A stretch of 46,020 nucleotides of DNA from Agrococcus sp. (GTDB taxonomy: Bacteria; Actinomycetota; Actinomycetes; Actinomycetales; Microbacteriaceae). Under the pieces are notes generated by a model, which made no database searches, had not been told where the DNA came from, and worked only from the letters and a program-made list of their open reading frames with translations. The stretch spans positions 1-46,020 of the forward strand of contig JAPSIA010000009.1 of NCBI GenBank assembly GCA_031179215.1, written 5' to 3'. Made by a program: the position numbers and the translations under genes. This document shows, one piece after another, positions 1 through 9,586 of the stretch (the first letter of the stretch is position 1; each line of letters begins with the position of its first letter).

Positions 1-1
1 G

Positions 2-208
2 GTGCGCGAGGCGGCCAAGCTCGTCGAGAAGGCGCGCGCCGAGCTGCGCGCGGTCGAGGCGAAGGCGTCGGATGCGGTGGCCAAGGCCACGGAGCGGTTG
101 CGGGCCGCGGAGGCCAAGGCCCAGGCGGCCGCCGACAAGGAGGCCGCGAAGGCCGCGATCAAGGCGGCGAAGGCCGAGGCCAAGGCGCGCAAGGAGGGCC
201 GGCCCTGA
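2..208 (+). CDS. C-terminal part of an Ala/Lys/Glu-rich helical (histone-H1/coiled-coil-like) protein; 5' end outside window
   Basis: Open frame from window edge to TGA at 208; low-complexity EAKAKA repeats. Confidence 0.4.
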   Translation: MREAAKLVEKARAELRAVEAKASDAVAKATERLRAAEAKAQAAADKEAAKAAIKAAKAEAKARKEGRP

Positions 209-268
209 CGCCCGAGTCGTGCTGAAGGTTGGGCTGTGCTTCTGCGCCGTGCCGCGCAGGCTGGAGGC

Positions 269-1222
269 ATGATCCGCAGACTCGTCTCGATGGCCGGCAT
301 CGTCATCGTCGGCACCGTCCTCCTCGCCGGCTGCGCCGCCCCCGGCGTCAGCACCCACGAGGAGCCAGCGATCGGGGTGCACTCGAGTGGCGTCGAAGCC
401 GCGCAGGAGGAGAGCGCCTCGGGCGGCGACGGCTCCGACACGGGCGCGTCGGGCGGCGAGCCCGAGCAGGCGGCCGAGGAGGATCGGGCCGTCATCATCA
501 CCGGCACCGTCGTCATGCGCACGGGCGACCCGCTCGAGGTCGCGGATGCGGTGGCGGAGTCTGCCCGAGCGCGCAGCGGCGCGATCGACGCGCGCGCCGA
601 AGGCGCCTCGACCGACTTCGAGCCCGCGTGGGCGACACTGACCGTGCGCGTACCGGCGGCCGAGGTCGACGGGCTGGTCGAGGCGCTGCGCGAGCTCGCG
701 GAGGTCACGCGCCTCAACATGGGCGAGCAGGTCGTGACGAACCAGGTGCGCGACCTCGAGGTGCGCGTCGACGCCTCGCGCGCATCCGTCGAGCGCCTCA
801 CCGAGCTGCTCGCGACCGCCGCCGACACCGAGACGCTGCTCGAGGTCGAGGCGCAGCTCACGCAGCGCACGGGCGAGCTCGAGCAGCTGCTCTCGCAGCA
901 GCGCGCGCTCGAGGAGCAGGTGGCGATGTCGACCCTGCAGGTCGAGATCCGCGCGACGACGCTCGAGGGGCCCACGGGCACGCCGAGCTTCTGGGATGGG
1001 CTCGTGAGCGGCTGGCAGGGCTTCCTCGCGTGGGGTGCCACGTTCCTGTTCGGGCTCGGCCAGGCCATCCCGGCGCTCGCCCTCCTGGCGCTCGTGGCCC
1101 TGCTCGCCGTGGCCGTCGTGCGCGGCATCCGGCGGCGGATGTCGTCCCGCGCGTCGGTCGCGGAGGGTGCGACGGTCACCAACCCGGCCGGCGCCGACGC
1201 GCCGGCGCGCACCGACGCCTAG
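269..1222 (+). CDS. DUF4349-type lipoprotein
   Basis: Lipobox LLAGC after hydrophobic leader; central coiled-coil (VRDLEVRVDASRASVERLTELL...), C-terminal TM helix; ATG at 269 preceded by GGAGG. Confidence 0.75.
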   Translation: MIRRLVSMAGIVIVGTVLLAGCAAPGVSTHEEPAIGVHSSGVEAAQEESASGGDGSDTGASGGEPEQAAEEDRAVIITGTVVMRTGDPLEVADAVAESARARSGAIDARAEGASTDFEPAWATLTVRVPAAEVDGLVEALRELAEVTRLNMGEQVVTNQVRDLEVRVDASRASVERLTELLATAADTETLLEVEAQLTQRTGELEQLLSQQRALEEQVAMSTLQVEIRATTLEGPTGTPSFWDGLVSGWQGFLAWGATFLFGLGQAIPALALLALVALLAVAVVRGIRRRMSSRASVAEGATVTNPAGADAPARTDA

Positions 1223-1324
1223 GCCGCAGCTCCTGCGCGAGAGGAAAAGTTCTACCAGAGGTTGAACCTGCGGGGTACACTCGAGGCGGTCCCTCCCCCA
1301 GCCCGCACCGTCACGAGGTCTCGC

Positions 1325-2647
1325 TTGCGTCGCCGTTCCATCCTGCTCGCCGTCACCGCCGCACTCGGCGTCGTCGCCGCCACCGCCGTCGTCGCGCCCG
1401 CCGCCCCGACGGTCGCCGCCGACGACCTCGCCGAGGTGCAGGAGGCCCACTTCGCGGTGATCGACGAGATCGCGCGGTGGGATGCGCGCACCCCGCATCC
1501 GCGCCTCGGCGCGATCGAGGGCGACCCGGTCGCCGGCACGATCGACATCGGCTGGGCCGGCTTCGTGCCGACCGAGGTGCGAGCGATCGCCGATGCGGCG
1601 GCTGCGCAGGGCATCCGCGTCTCGTTCGTGCCGCAGGAGTCGAGCGAGCAGGAGCTGCTCGAGATCGCCTACGGCCTCGCCGCCTCGATGCCCGTCGAGG
1701 GCGCCTTCGCGATCGGCCTCGGTGCCGACGAGCTCTCGGTCGAGCTGCCCACGCGCGCGGTGGCCGAAGCGGTCGGCAGCGAGCACATCGAGCTCGAGGG
1801 CGAGGTGCTCGACGTCATCGACGAGGCCGAGCAGGCCGCCGCCGAGCTCGGCGCCGCGGTCACCGTCGAGGAGACCGATACGGCACCGGTCAACGCGGCC
1901 GACACGCAGCTGCGCGCGGGCGCCGCGCTCGACGCGGCGCAGGCCGCCAACCTCTCGGCCGGCCGCTCGAACGACTCGAGCGTGCTCTCCGGTGGCATGC
2001 GCGTGCAGACCCAGTGGCCCAACGGCGCGTGGGTCGGCTGCACGTCGGGCTTCACGGGCTTCTTCGGGCACCGCCCGCTCATCGTCACCGCCGCGCACTG
2101 CAGCGACTACGCCGACGGACGCGCGGTGCGCAACTCGGCTGGCACGCGCATCGGCACCATGGATCTCGTCGCCGAGCTCAACGACGGCGCGCGCGCCTAC
2201 GACCTCGGCGTCATCGCGGGCTCCTACGACGCCCGCACGCTCCCCCGCATCTACACGAACGAGACCGCGACGGTGAACATCACGCGCGAGCAGACGACGT
2301 GGCCGCCCGCCGGCTACCGGCTGTGCTCCTCTGGCCAGATCACGGGCTGGAAGTGCGACCTGACGGCTGGCGAGGCCTACGTCACCTGCTACGGCACGAG
2401 CCGCGGCAGCGAGTGCATGCACGTGCAGATCGTGCGCTCGAGCGGCGCGAGCGCGTTCTGCCTCGGCGACTCGGGCGGCCCGGTCGTGAGCATGCCGACC
2501 TCGCAGGGCGCGATCGCGGTCGGCATCGTCTCGGGCCTGAAGTCGCGGGTGAGCGTGCGCTGCTCGCCCGAGGGGCTCATCGCCCCCATCTCGCAGCTCA
2601 TGTCGACGGTGCACGGCCTGCAGCTGCACACGACGAACCGGCCATAG
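1325..2647 (+). CDS. Secreted trypsin-like (S1) serine protease with long pro-region
   Basis: Signal-like N-terminus RRRSILLAVTAALGVVAA; catalytic motifs TAAHC, YDLGVI, GDSGGP. TTG at 1325 has GAGG upstream; ORF track extends to TTG 1262. Confidence 0.8.
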   Translation: MRRRSILLAVTAALGVVAATAVVAPAAPTVAADDLAEVQEAHFAVIDEIARWDARTPHPRLGAIEGDPVAGTIDIGWAGFVPTEVRAIADAAAAQGIRVSFVPQESSEQELLEIAYGLAASMPVEGAFAIGLGADELSVELPTRAVAEAVGSEHIELEGEVLDVIDEAEQAAAELGAAVTVEETDTAPVNAADTQLRAGAALDAAQAANLSAGRSNDSSVLSGGMRVQTQWPNGAWVGCTSGFTGFFGHRPLIVTAAHCSDYADGRAVRNSAGTRIGTMDLVAELNDGARAYDLGVIAGSYDARTLPRIYTNETATVNITREQTTWPPAGYRLCSSGQITGWKCDLTAGEAYVTCYGTSRGSECMHVQIVRSSGASAFCLGDSGGPVVSMPTSQGAIAVGIVSGLKSRVSVRCSPEGLIAPISQLMSTVHGLQLHTTNRP

Positions 2648-2675
2648 GAACGCTCGCCGCCACTAGTCTCGCGCT

Positions 2676-3098
2676 ATGGACGCTCCCGACTCCGTCGAAT
2701 GGCTGCGTCTGCTCGCCGCCGAGCAGCACGATCCCGCCACATTGCAGCGCTCGGATCTTCCGACCGCTCCGGGGGTCTACGTCTGGCGGAAAGACGACCG
2801 CGTTGTGTATGTCGGCAAGGCCGACTCGTTGAGGTCGCGTTTGTCTACACATCGTGGCGCAGGCGCCTCGCTTTCGAGCTCCTCGTTTCGACGAAACGTC
2901 GCGCACCTTCTCTTCGGCATCGAGCCGCGTCTCACAGGAGCAGGGAGACAGAAGGTCACTCCAGAGCAAGCAGCTGCGGTCGCTGCGTGGATTCGCGGCT
3001 CCACAGTGGCGTGGCTGACCTTTGCGACAACGAGCGAGGCCAAGAACCTCGAGAAGCTCGTGCGCGCTCAGTGGTTGCCGCCGCTCAATCGCATTTGA
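2676..3098 (+). CDS. Stand-alone GIY-YIG domain protein
   Basis: GVYVW...RVVYVGKADSLRSRL and C-terminal EAKNLEKLVRAQWLPPLNR match GIY-YIG core motifs. Confidence 0.65.
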   Translation: MDAPDSVEWLRLLAAEQHDPATLQRSDLPTAPGVYVWRKDDRVVYVGKADSLRSRLSTHRGAGASLSSSSFRRNVAHLLFGIEPRLTGAGRQKVTPEQAAAVAAWIRGSTVAWLTFATTSEAKNLEKLVRAQWLPPLNRI

Positions 3099-3149
3099 CC
3101 GATCCCCCACCCGTAGCCAACGCTCAGCCGCCGGTGGCATGGTGTGCGC

Positions 3150-4502
3150 ATGAGCGCTCCCCCGCCGCCCGACGCTCGCCGCGCCGACGACGCCGCGGTC
3201 GTCGACGCCATCGCCGCCTGGATGCCGTCGACCCGCTGGTACCCGCTCAAGGGCCAGCAGGCCGCCGTCTCGCTCGTGCGCGCGTTCGAGCTCGGCGACG
3301 ACGTCTCCGTGCTGCTGCTGCGCGCCGGCGAGACGCTGCTGCAAGTGCCCGTCGCCTGGCGCGACGAGCCCGGCCCCGCGCCGATCGCCGAGCTCGACGG
3401 GCGTTGGCTCGTCGACGCGTGCCACGACGCGGATGCGGTGCAGGCGCTCGTCGATGTCGCCTCCGGCACGCGCTCGGCCGAGGGCCTCCAGGGCGACGCC
3501 ACCCGCCGCCCCGCCCCGGCGGGAGAGATCCGCGTGATCGCCGGTGAGCAGTCGAACACCTCGGTCATCGGCGGGCGCGACGCGGGCGACCCGTGGATCG
3601 CGAAGGTCTTCCGCGTCGTCGCGCCGGGCGAGAACCCGGACGTGGTCGTCACGGGCGCGCTCACGCGCGCCGGGTGCGAGCGGGTGCCGAGCCTGCTCGC
3701 CTCGCTGAGCGCGAGCTGGCCGGCCGAGGGCACGCTCGTCACCGGCCACCTGCTGGCGATCGCCGCGTTCGTGCCGGGCGCCGAGGACGGCTGGGAGCTC
3801 TTCCGCCAGCACGCGCTCGCCACGGTGCGCGGCGAGCAGCGCGACGCGCCCGACGCCGCCGCGCTCGGCGCCGCCCTCGCGACGGTGCACCGCGACCTCG
3901 CCGCAGCCATGGGCACCGCCGAGGCGAGCGAGGCCGACACCGAGCGCTTCATCGCCGGGCTCGAGCAGCGCCTCGCCTGGGCGCGCACGGAGGCCGCCGA
4001 CGCGCTCGACGAGCTCGACGAGCAGCTCGCCGCCGCGGCCGCGCGGCTGCGCGAGATCCGCTCGATCGGCTCCCTCCAGCACATCCACGGCGACCTGCAC
4101 CTCGGTCAGGTGCTGCGCGGCGCCGACGGCACGTGGGTGCTGCTCGACTTCGAGGGCGAACCGCTGCGGCCGATGCACGAGCGCCTGCAGCGCGAGCCCC
4201 GCGAGCGCGACATCGTCGGCATGCTGCGCTCGTTCGACTACGCCGCCGGCTCCGCGATGCAGGAGGAGCCGGGGGGCGACGCCCGAGCCGCGCGCGACTG
4301 GGTCGCGCAGCGCTGCGCGGAGTTTCTCGGGGGCTACGCGGATGCGCTCGGTCCCGTCGACGAGACCGACCCGGTCTTCGTCGCCCTCCTGCTCGACAAG
4401 GCGCTCTACGAGGTCGTCTACGAGCTGCGCAACCGACCCGACTGGCTGCCGGTCCCGCTCGAGGCGGTGCGCTCCCTGCTGAACCCCGCGCCGGGCGCGT
4501 AG
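3150..4502 (+). CDS. Maltokinase-like / aminoglycoside phosphotransferase-fold kinase
   Basis: GEQSNTSVI, HGDLHLGQVL, LLDFEGEPLRPMHERLQREPRERDIVGMLRSFDYA typical of Pep2/maltokinase. Confidence 0.75.
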   Translation: MSAPPPPDARRADDAAVVDAIAAWMPSTRWYPLKGQQAAVSLVRAFELGDDVSVLLLRAGETLLQVPVAWRDEPGPAPIAELDGRWLVDACHDADAVQALVDVASGTRSAEGLQGDATRRPAPAGEIRVIAGEQSNTSVIGGRDAGDPWIAKVFRVVAPGENPDVVVTGALTRAGCERVPSLLASLSASWPAEGTLVTGHLLAIAAFVPGAEDGWELFRQHALATVRGEQRDAPDAAALGAALATVHRDLAAAMGTAEASEADTERFIAGLEQRLAWARTEAADALDELDEQLAAAAARLREIRSIGSLQHIHGDLHLGQVLRGADGTWVLLDFEGEPLRPMHERLQREPRERDIVGMLRSFDYAAGSAMQEEPGGDARAARDWVAQRCAEFLGGYADALGPVDETDPVFVALLLDKALYEVVYELRNRPDWLPVPLEAVRSLLNPAPGA

Positions 4503-4527
4503 CCGGCGCGACCGACCCATCGCGACC

Positions 4528-5250
4528 GTGAGACCCCGCACCCTGCTCATCCTCGCCGCCGCCCTCCTCGGCGGCGTCGCGCTCGCCGTGCTGCTCTGGC
4601 CGCGCGCCGCCGGCGAGCCGCAGCCCTCGGGCACGCCCACGCAGTCGCTCACGCCTGGCTCCGCCGCAGACGCCCGCGAGGTCGCGGTCTTCATCGGCGA
4701 CTCCTACACGGTCGGCGCCGGCACGAGCCTCAGCGGCACCGGCTTCCCCGCCATGCTCGGCGCCATGCGCGGGTGGGAGGTCGTGAACCTCGGCATCTCC
4801 GGCACCGGCTACGCCACCGATCGCGACGAGAGCTGGTGCCCGCCCGCCGGCTGCCTCGACTACGCCGGCGTGATCCCGGATGCGGTGGCGCACGATCCCG
4901 ACGTCGTCGTGGTCTCCGGCGGGCGCAACGACCTCAGCCGCAACACGATCGACGAGCTCGAGCCGGCCGTCGCCGACTTCTACGCGCAGCTGCGCGAGGC
5001 GCTTCCGAACGCGCGGATCGTCGTGACGTCACCGATCTGGGACGACCCGCCGCCACCGCGCGCGCTGCTCGAGCTGAGCGACGTCGTCGAGCGGGAAGCG
5101 ACGCGGGTGGGCGCCGAGTACCTCGACCTCGGCGACCCGCTCGAGGGCCGCCCCGACCTCATCGCGCCCGACGGTCTCCATCCGAACGAGGAGGGCCTCC
5201 GGCTCATCGCCGAGCGCATCGACGAGCTGCTCTCCGCCGACGCTCGCTGA
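4528..5250 (+). CDS. SGNH/GDSL-type hydrolase, membrane anchored or secreted
   Basis: N-terminal TM; VFIGDSYTVG block I, GGRND block III, DGLHPNEEG block V. Confidence 0.8.
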   Translation: MRPRTLLILAAALLGGVALAVLLWPRAAGEPQPSGTPTQSLTPGSAADAREVAVFIGDSYTVGAGTSLSGTGFPAMLGAMRGWEVVNLGISGTGYATDRDESWCPPAGCLDYAGVIPDAVAHDPDVVVVSGGRNDLSRNTIDELEPAVADFYAQLREALPNARIVVTSPIWDDPPPPRALLELSDVVEREATRVGAEYLDLGDPLEGRPDLIAPDGLHPNEEGLRLIAERIDELLSADAR

Positions 5251-5350
5251 GGAATCGCCGACCGGGGGTGGTCGGCCGACGCTCGAACGCGATCACCCGC
5301 CAACCATTCCGCCGCTCGAGCAGCAGCCGGCCCCGGACATCGGGGCTGCA

Positions 5351-5387
5351 AGAGAAGAAAGAGCGCCGCCCCTCAGGGACGGCGCTC
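5351..5387 (-). terminator. Rho-independent terminator downstream of lsr2
   Basis: Minus strand: GAGCGCCG-TCCCTGAGGGG-CGGCGCTC followed by TTTCTTCTCT. Confidence 0.7.
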
Positions 5388-5400
5388 ATGGCTCAACGGC

Positions 5401-5754
5401 TCAGCGATTGTTGTATCGCTCCACGATCTCGGCAGGAATGCGGCCGCGCGTGGCGACCTTGAGTCCCTGCGACTCGGCCCATTCGCGAATGGCGGCCGTC
5501 TCGGAATTGCCGCCCCCGCTGCTGCGACGGCTGCTGCCGCTGCCGCCGCCGTTCGTCTTGCGACGGCCGGAGACGCGGCGCGATGCGCGCACGTAGCGCT
5601 CGAGCGTGTTCGAGAGCTCCTCGATGTGCTCGTTGCTGAGGTCGATCTCGTACTCTGCGCCGTCGAATGCGAAGCGCACGGTGCGGCCCTCACCATCCGA
5701 GATGCTCTCGCCCGAGAAGTCATCGACGAGTTGGACGAACGTCTTCTTTGCCAT
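5401..5754 (-). CDS. lsr2: Lsr2-family nucleoid-associated / xenogeneic silencer protein
   Basis: N-terminal MAKKTFVQLVDDFSGE, FDGAEYEIDLS, C-terminal AIREWAESQGLKVATRGRIPAEIVERY. Confidence 0.9.
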   Translation of the reverse strand: MAKKTFVQLVDDFSGESISDGEGRTVRFAFDGAEYEIDLSNEHIEELSNTLERYVRASRRVSGRRKTNGGGSGSSRRSSGGGNSETAAIREWAESQGLKVATRGRIPAEIVERYNNR

Positions 5755-5923
5755 AGCGGAGAAGATAGCGCATTCCGCGGCTATTCCATCAATCGAAACG
5801 CAACCGCGCGCGAAACCGACGACGCTTCATTCTCAGAGTCTCTGTGGTATTGCATTCCGTCCTTTCGACCGCGAACATCCGCTCGATCGGTAACGCCTCG
5901 AGAACGATGGAAGAATCGTGACC

Positions 5924-7714
5924 ATGCCCCGCGACGAGATGCCGCCCAGCCGATCCTCGGCGGCGGCACGCGCTGCTCGGCTCCTCGGCAACGCGTCGAT
6001 GGCGGCGACGACCTCGCTGCGCTCGGTGACCGACGACCCCCTCACCTTCGGCATCCAGCTCGGGCGCCGCTTCCCCGCCGCACGGCCAGCGCTCCTCGCC
6101 GCGGCCCGCGCCGCGCGCGGCGACGACCGGGACGTCGTCGTGAGCTGGCTGCGCGGCGACCTCGCGGCGACCCGCGGGTTGCTCGACGACCTCGCGCGGC
6201 GCGGCAGCCTCAGCAGGCTCGCCGCCGAGGTCGCGCAAGCGGCCGGTCGCCCCGAGCTCGTCGTCGACGACGAGCACGTGCATCCGGTCGCCCGCGCCCG
6301 CGCCGCGTGGCAGCTGGGCGAGGCGTCGCGCGCGATCGCGCTGCTCGGCGAGCGCGCTCCCGGCTCGCGCCTGCACCGCGCGCTGCGCGCCGAGCTCGCC
6401 CTCATGACGCCCGGCACACGCGTGCGCTGGTCGGGAGCGCACGCCGACACAGTGACCGGTGGGCGTGCCGGCATCCTGCACCTCCTGACGAACTCGCTCC
6501 CCCATACACAATCGGGCTACACCGTGCGCTCGCACGCGGTGCTGCTGGCCCAGCGCGAGGCAGGCCTCTCCCCGATCGCCATGACCCGCGTCGGGTATCC
6601 CGTGGTCGTCGGCGGCCTCGCCGCCGCCGCCGTCGACGTGATCGACGGACTCGGCTACCACCGCGCGCTTCCCTCCCGGCTCGCGCCGACGCCTGACGGC
6701 CGGCTCGCGCAACAGGCCGATGCCCTGGCCGCGCTCGCGGCGCGCATCCGCCCCGCCGCGCTCCAGACCACGACGCACTACCCCAACGCCCTCGTGGCTC
6801 GCGAGGTCGCCGAATCCCTCGGCATCCCCTGGGCATACGAGGTGCGCGGCATGCTCGAGCAGACCTGGGTCGCGGGCCTCGGCAGCGTCGAGGCCCGCGA
6901 GCGCGCCCTCGCGAGCGAGCGCTTCCGGCTCACGCGCGAGCGCGAGGCCGAGCTCGCGAGCGCCGCCGATGTCGTCTTCACCCTCTCGGGCAGCATGCGC
7001 GACGACCTCGCCGAGCGCGGCGTGCCGCGCGAACGCATCCACCTCGTGCCCAACGGCATCGACGCCTCGCTGCTCGAGCGCGTCGCGCCGGCAGCGCCCG
7101 AGGCCCGAGCGGCCCTCGGCCTCCCGCGCGAAGGGTTCTGGGTCGGGTCGACCTCCTCCCTCGTCGACTACGAGGGCTTCGACGTGCTGCTGGACGCGGT
7201 GGCGCTCGCTCGCGCGGAGGGTCACGACGTGCGCGTGCTCCTCGTGGGCGAGGGCACGGCGCGCCCCGCGCTCGAGGCGCAGGCTCGCGCCCTGGGCCTC
7301 GCCGACGTCGCCGCCTTCCCCGGCAGGGTGCCGCGCGAGGCGGTCGTCGGCTACCGCGACGCCCTCGACCTCTTCGTGGTGCCCCGACACGATCGCCCCG
7401 TCACCCGCACCGTGTCGCCGCTCAAGCCCGTCGAGGCGATGGCGAGCGACCGCCCGCTCGTCGTGAGCGCCCTGCCGCCGCTGCTGGAGACGATCGGTGC
7501 GGAGCTCGCGGCCGCGGGCGGCGCCGTGGCGCCCGGCGACGCCCGTGCGCTCGCCGATCGCCTCGTCGCCCTCGTCGCCGATGCGCGGCTGCGGGGACGA
7601 CTCGCGGCGCTCGGGCGCGCGCGAGCCGCATCGCGCACGTGGAGCGCGGTCGGCTCGACCTATTGCGCAGAATTCGTGCGCGTCGGCATAGAAGCGCCGA
7701 TGTGCGAATATTGA
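5924..7714 (+). CDS. GT4-family glycosyltransferase with N-terminal helical extension
   Basis: SLPHTQSGYTVRSH, YEVRGMLE, PNGIDASLLE, GRVPREAVVGYRDALDLFVVPR, SPLKPVEAMA. Confidence 0.85.
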   Translation: MPRDEMPPSRSSAAARAARLLGNASMAATTSLRSVTDDPLTFGIQLGRRFPAARPALLAAARAARGDDRDVVVSWLRGDLAATRGLLDDLARRGSLSRLAAEVAQAAGRPELVVDDEHVHPVARARAAWQLGEASRAIALLGERAPGSRLHRALRAELALMTPGTRVRWSGAHADTVTGGRAGILHLLTNSLPHTQSGYTVRSHAVLLAQREAGLSPIAMTRVGYPVVVGGLAAAAVDVIDGLGYHRALPSRLAPTPDGRLAQQADALAALAARIRPAALQTTTHYPNALVAREVAESLGIPWAYEVRGMLEQTWVAGLGSVEARERALASERFRLTREREAELASAADVVFTLSGSMRDDLAERGVPRERIHLVPNGIDASLLERVAPAAPEARAALGLPREGFWVGSTSSLVDYEGFDVLLDAVALARAEGHDVRVLLVGEGTARPALEAQARALGLADVAAFPGRVPREAVVGYRDALDLFVVPRHDRPVTRTVSPLKPVEAMASDRPLVVSALPPLLETIGAELAAAGGAVAPGDARALADRLVALVADARLRGRLAALGRARAASRTWSAVGSTYCAEFVRVGIEAPMCEY

Positions 7715-7768
7715 ATCGGTGCGCATACCGCGCCGCTCCACGTTCCCGAACAGATTGCTCAGCACCGC

Positions 7769-8731
7769 ATGACCTCCACGTCGCAGCGACCTGAGCATCG
7801 GGGACTCCGGAATCAGTGGCGACGAGCGTGGTCGACGCGCAAATCCGGTGCTTCGGCGCTGTCGGCCCCGATGCGCCGCGAGCTCGAGACGAAGTACGGC
7901 GACCTCACGCACCTGCGACGCGTGGGCACGAGGCCTCCGCTGCGCGAATACCTCACCGAGCTCGTCGACCGCCGGCACTTCATCTGGGCGGGCGCGCGCG
8001 GCGAGGCACTCACGCGCTACTCCAACGAGCGGCTCGGCATGGCGTGGTACGTGCTGCGACCCCTGCTGGATGCCGCCTTCTACTGGGTCATCTTCGGCGT
8101 GATCCTCGACATGTCGCGCGGCATGGAGAACTACACCGCCTTCATCCTCATCGGCGTGTTCATGTTCCAGCTCTCCTCCCGTGCGATCACGGGCGGCGTC
8201 GGGCTCATCCGCAGCTCGAAGGCGATGATCCGCGCCTTCGCGTTCCCTCGCGCATCGCTCGGGTTCTCGATGGTGCTGCGCGACCTCATGAGCTCGATGC
8301 CGGCGATCGCGGTGATGATCGTCATGATCATCGCGATCCCTCCGCACGAGGCGCCGAACGTCGCCTGGTCGTTCTTCCCCATCATTCTCGGCCTGCAGCT
8401 CGCGATGAGCCTCGGCTTCGTGTTCTTCTTCGGTTGGTTGGGCGCCATCATGCCCGACCTCGCGCAGGCGATGAGCTTCGTCTCGCGACTGCTCATGTAC
8501 GCATCCGCCGTCATCTTCCCGATCGAGCGGTTCGTCGACCACCCGACGCTGCTCGCGATCATCCAGCTGAACCCCATCTACGTCGTGCTCGACATGTACC
8601 GGATGACGCTCATCGACGGCGCGGCACCGCCCGTCGACGACTGGCTGCAGCTCGGAGCGTGGGCGCTCGGCGCCCTCGTGGTGGGCTTCACGCTGTTCTG
8701 GTGGAACGAGGAGCGCTATGGCCGCGAGTGA
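7769..8731 (+). CDS. ABC-2 type polysaccharide export permease (TagG/Wzm-like)
   Basis: Multi-TM protein; RYSNERLGMAWYVLRPLLDAAFYWVIFGVIL and downstream ATPase with overlapping reading frames. Confidence 0.8.
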   Translation: MTSTSQRPEHRGLRNQWRRAWSTRKSGASALSAPMRRELETKYGDLTHLRRVGTRPPLREYLTELVDRRHFIWAGARGEALTRYSNERLGMAWYVLRPLLDAAFYWVIFGVILDMSRGMENYTAFILIGVFMFQLSSRAITGGVGLIRSSKAMIRAFAFPRASLGFSMVLRDLMSSMPAIAVMIVMIIAIPPHEAPNVAWSFFPIILGLQLAMSLGFVFFFGWLGAIMPDLAQAMSFVSRLLMYASAVIFPIERFVDHPTLLAIIQLNPIYVVLDMYRMTLIDGAAPPVDDWLQLGAWALGALVVGFTLFWWNEERYGRE

Positions 8732-9557
8732 GCTCCAGGGCGGTTGGCGCCTCAGCGGCGAGCCCAAGGTGACGATCGCCGCCGAGAACGTGCGCCTGCG
8801 CTACACCGTCAGCCGCTCGAACGGCAGCGCGTGGTGGCGCCGCGGCGGCAAGAAGGCCGTCACCGGGCCCGTGCTGCGCGGCGTCTCGATGGCCGCCAGA
8901 GAGGGCGAGATGATCGGCCTCGTCGGGCTCAACGGCTCGGGCAAGAGCTCGCTGCTGCGCGTGCTCGCCGGCCTGCAGCCCGCGACCTCTGGCACCGTCG
9001 TCGCCTCCGCCCAGCCGCAGCTGCTTGGCGTGAGCGCCGCGCTCGTCCCCGAGCTCTCCGGCGAGGAGAACATCTGGCTCGGCACGCTCGCGATGGGCAT
9101 GACGCCCGACGACGCCTACTTCGCGAAGGAGCGCATCGAGCAGCTCGCGGGCATCGGCGACGCCATCAAGCAGCCGATGAAGACGTACTCGTCGGGCATG
9201 GCCGCGCGGCTGCGGTTCGCGATCTCAGTCGCCGCCGACCCCGAGATCCTCATGATCGACGAAGCGCTCTCCACCGGCGATGCCTCCTTCGCCGAGCGCG
9301 CGAAGGAGGCGATGCACGGCCTCATCACGCGCGCCGGCACGGTCTTCCTCGTCAGCCACGCCGCGAAGACGATCGAGGACATGTGCACGCGCGCAATGTG
9401 GCTCGATGCCGGCACGCTCATCGCCGACGGCCCGGCAGGCGAGGTCGCCAACATGTACCGCTACTACGCCCACAGCATCGCGCTCGGCAAGGACGAAGCC
9501 GCGAAGAACGCGCTGCTGAGCGCCACCGAAGCGCATCCCCCATCCCTCGCCCACTAG
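8718..9557 (+). CDS. Polysaccharide ABC transporter ATPase (TagH/Wzt-like, no C-terminal glycan-binding domain)
   Basis: Walker A GLNGSGKSSLLR, signature YSSGMAARLRF, Walker B ILMIDEALS. Confidence 0.9.
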   Translation: MAASELQGGWRLSGEPKVTIAAENVRLRYTVSRSNGSAWWRRGGKKAVTGPVLRGVSMAAREGEMIGLVGLNGSGKSSLLRVLAGLQPATSGTVVASAQPQLLGVSAALVPELSGEENIWLGTLAMGMTPDDAYFAKERIEQLAGIGDAIKQPMKTYSSGMAARLRFAISVAADPEILMIDEALSTGDASFAERAKEAMHGLITRAGTVFLVSHAAKTIEDMCTRAMWLDAGTLIADGPAGEVANMYRYYAHSIALGKDEAAKNALLSATEAHPPSLAH

Positions 9558-9586
9558 CCAACGCTGACTAGCGAACGGAGCACGAC

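Noticed and set aside
229-2832. 867-aa plus ORF in alternative frame
   Set aside because: Arg/Ala-rich shadow frame over DUF4349 lipoprotein and S1 protease.
2676-3098. Homing endonuclease or defence-system nuclease
   Set aside because: No intron/intein context, no DNA-binding extension, and no restriction or phage-defence partners nearby.
2598-4694. 698-aa minus ORF
   Set aside because: Antisense to maltokinase-like and GIY-YIG genes, no recognisable motifs.
5789-8767. 992-aa minus-strand ORF
   Set aside because: Covers well-supported GT4 and permease genes on plus; low-complexity Arg/His-rich translation.
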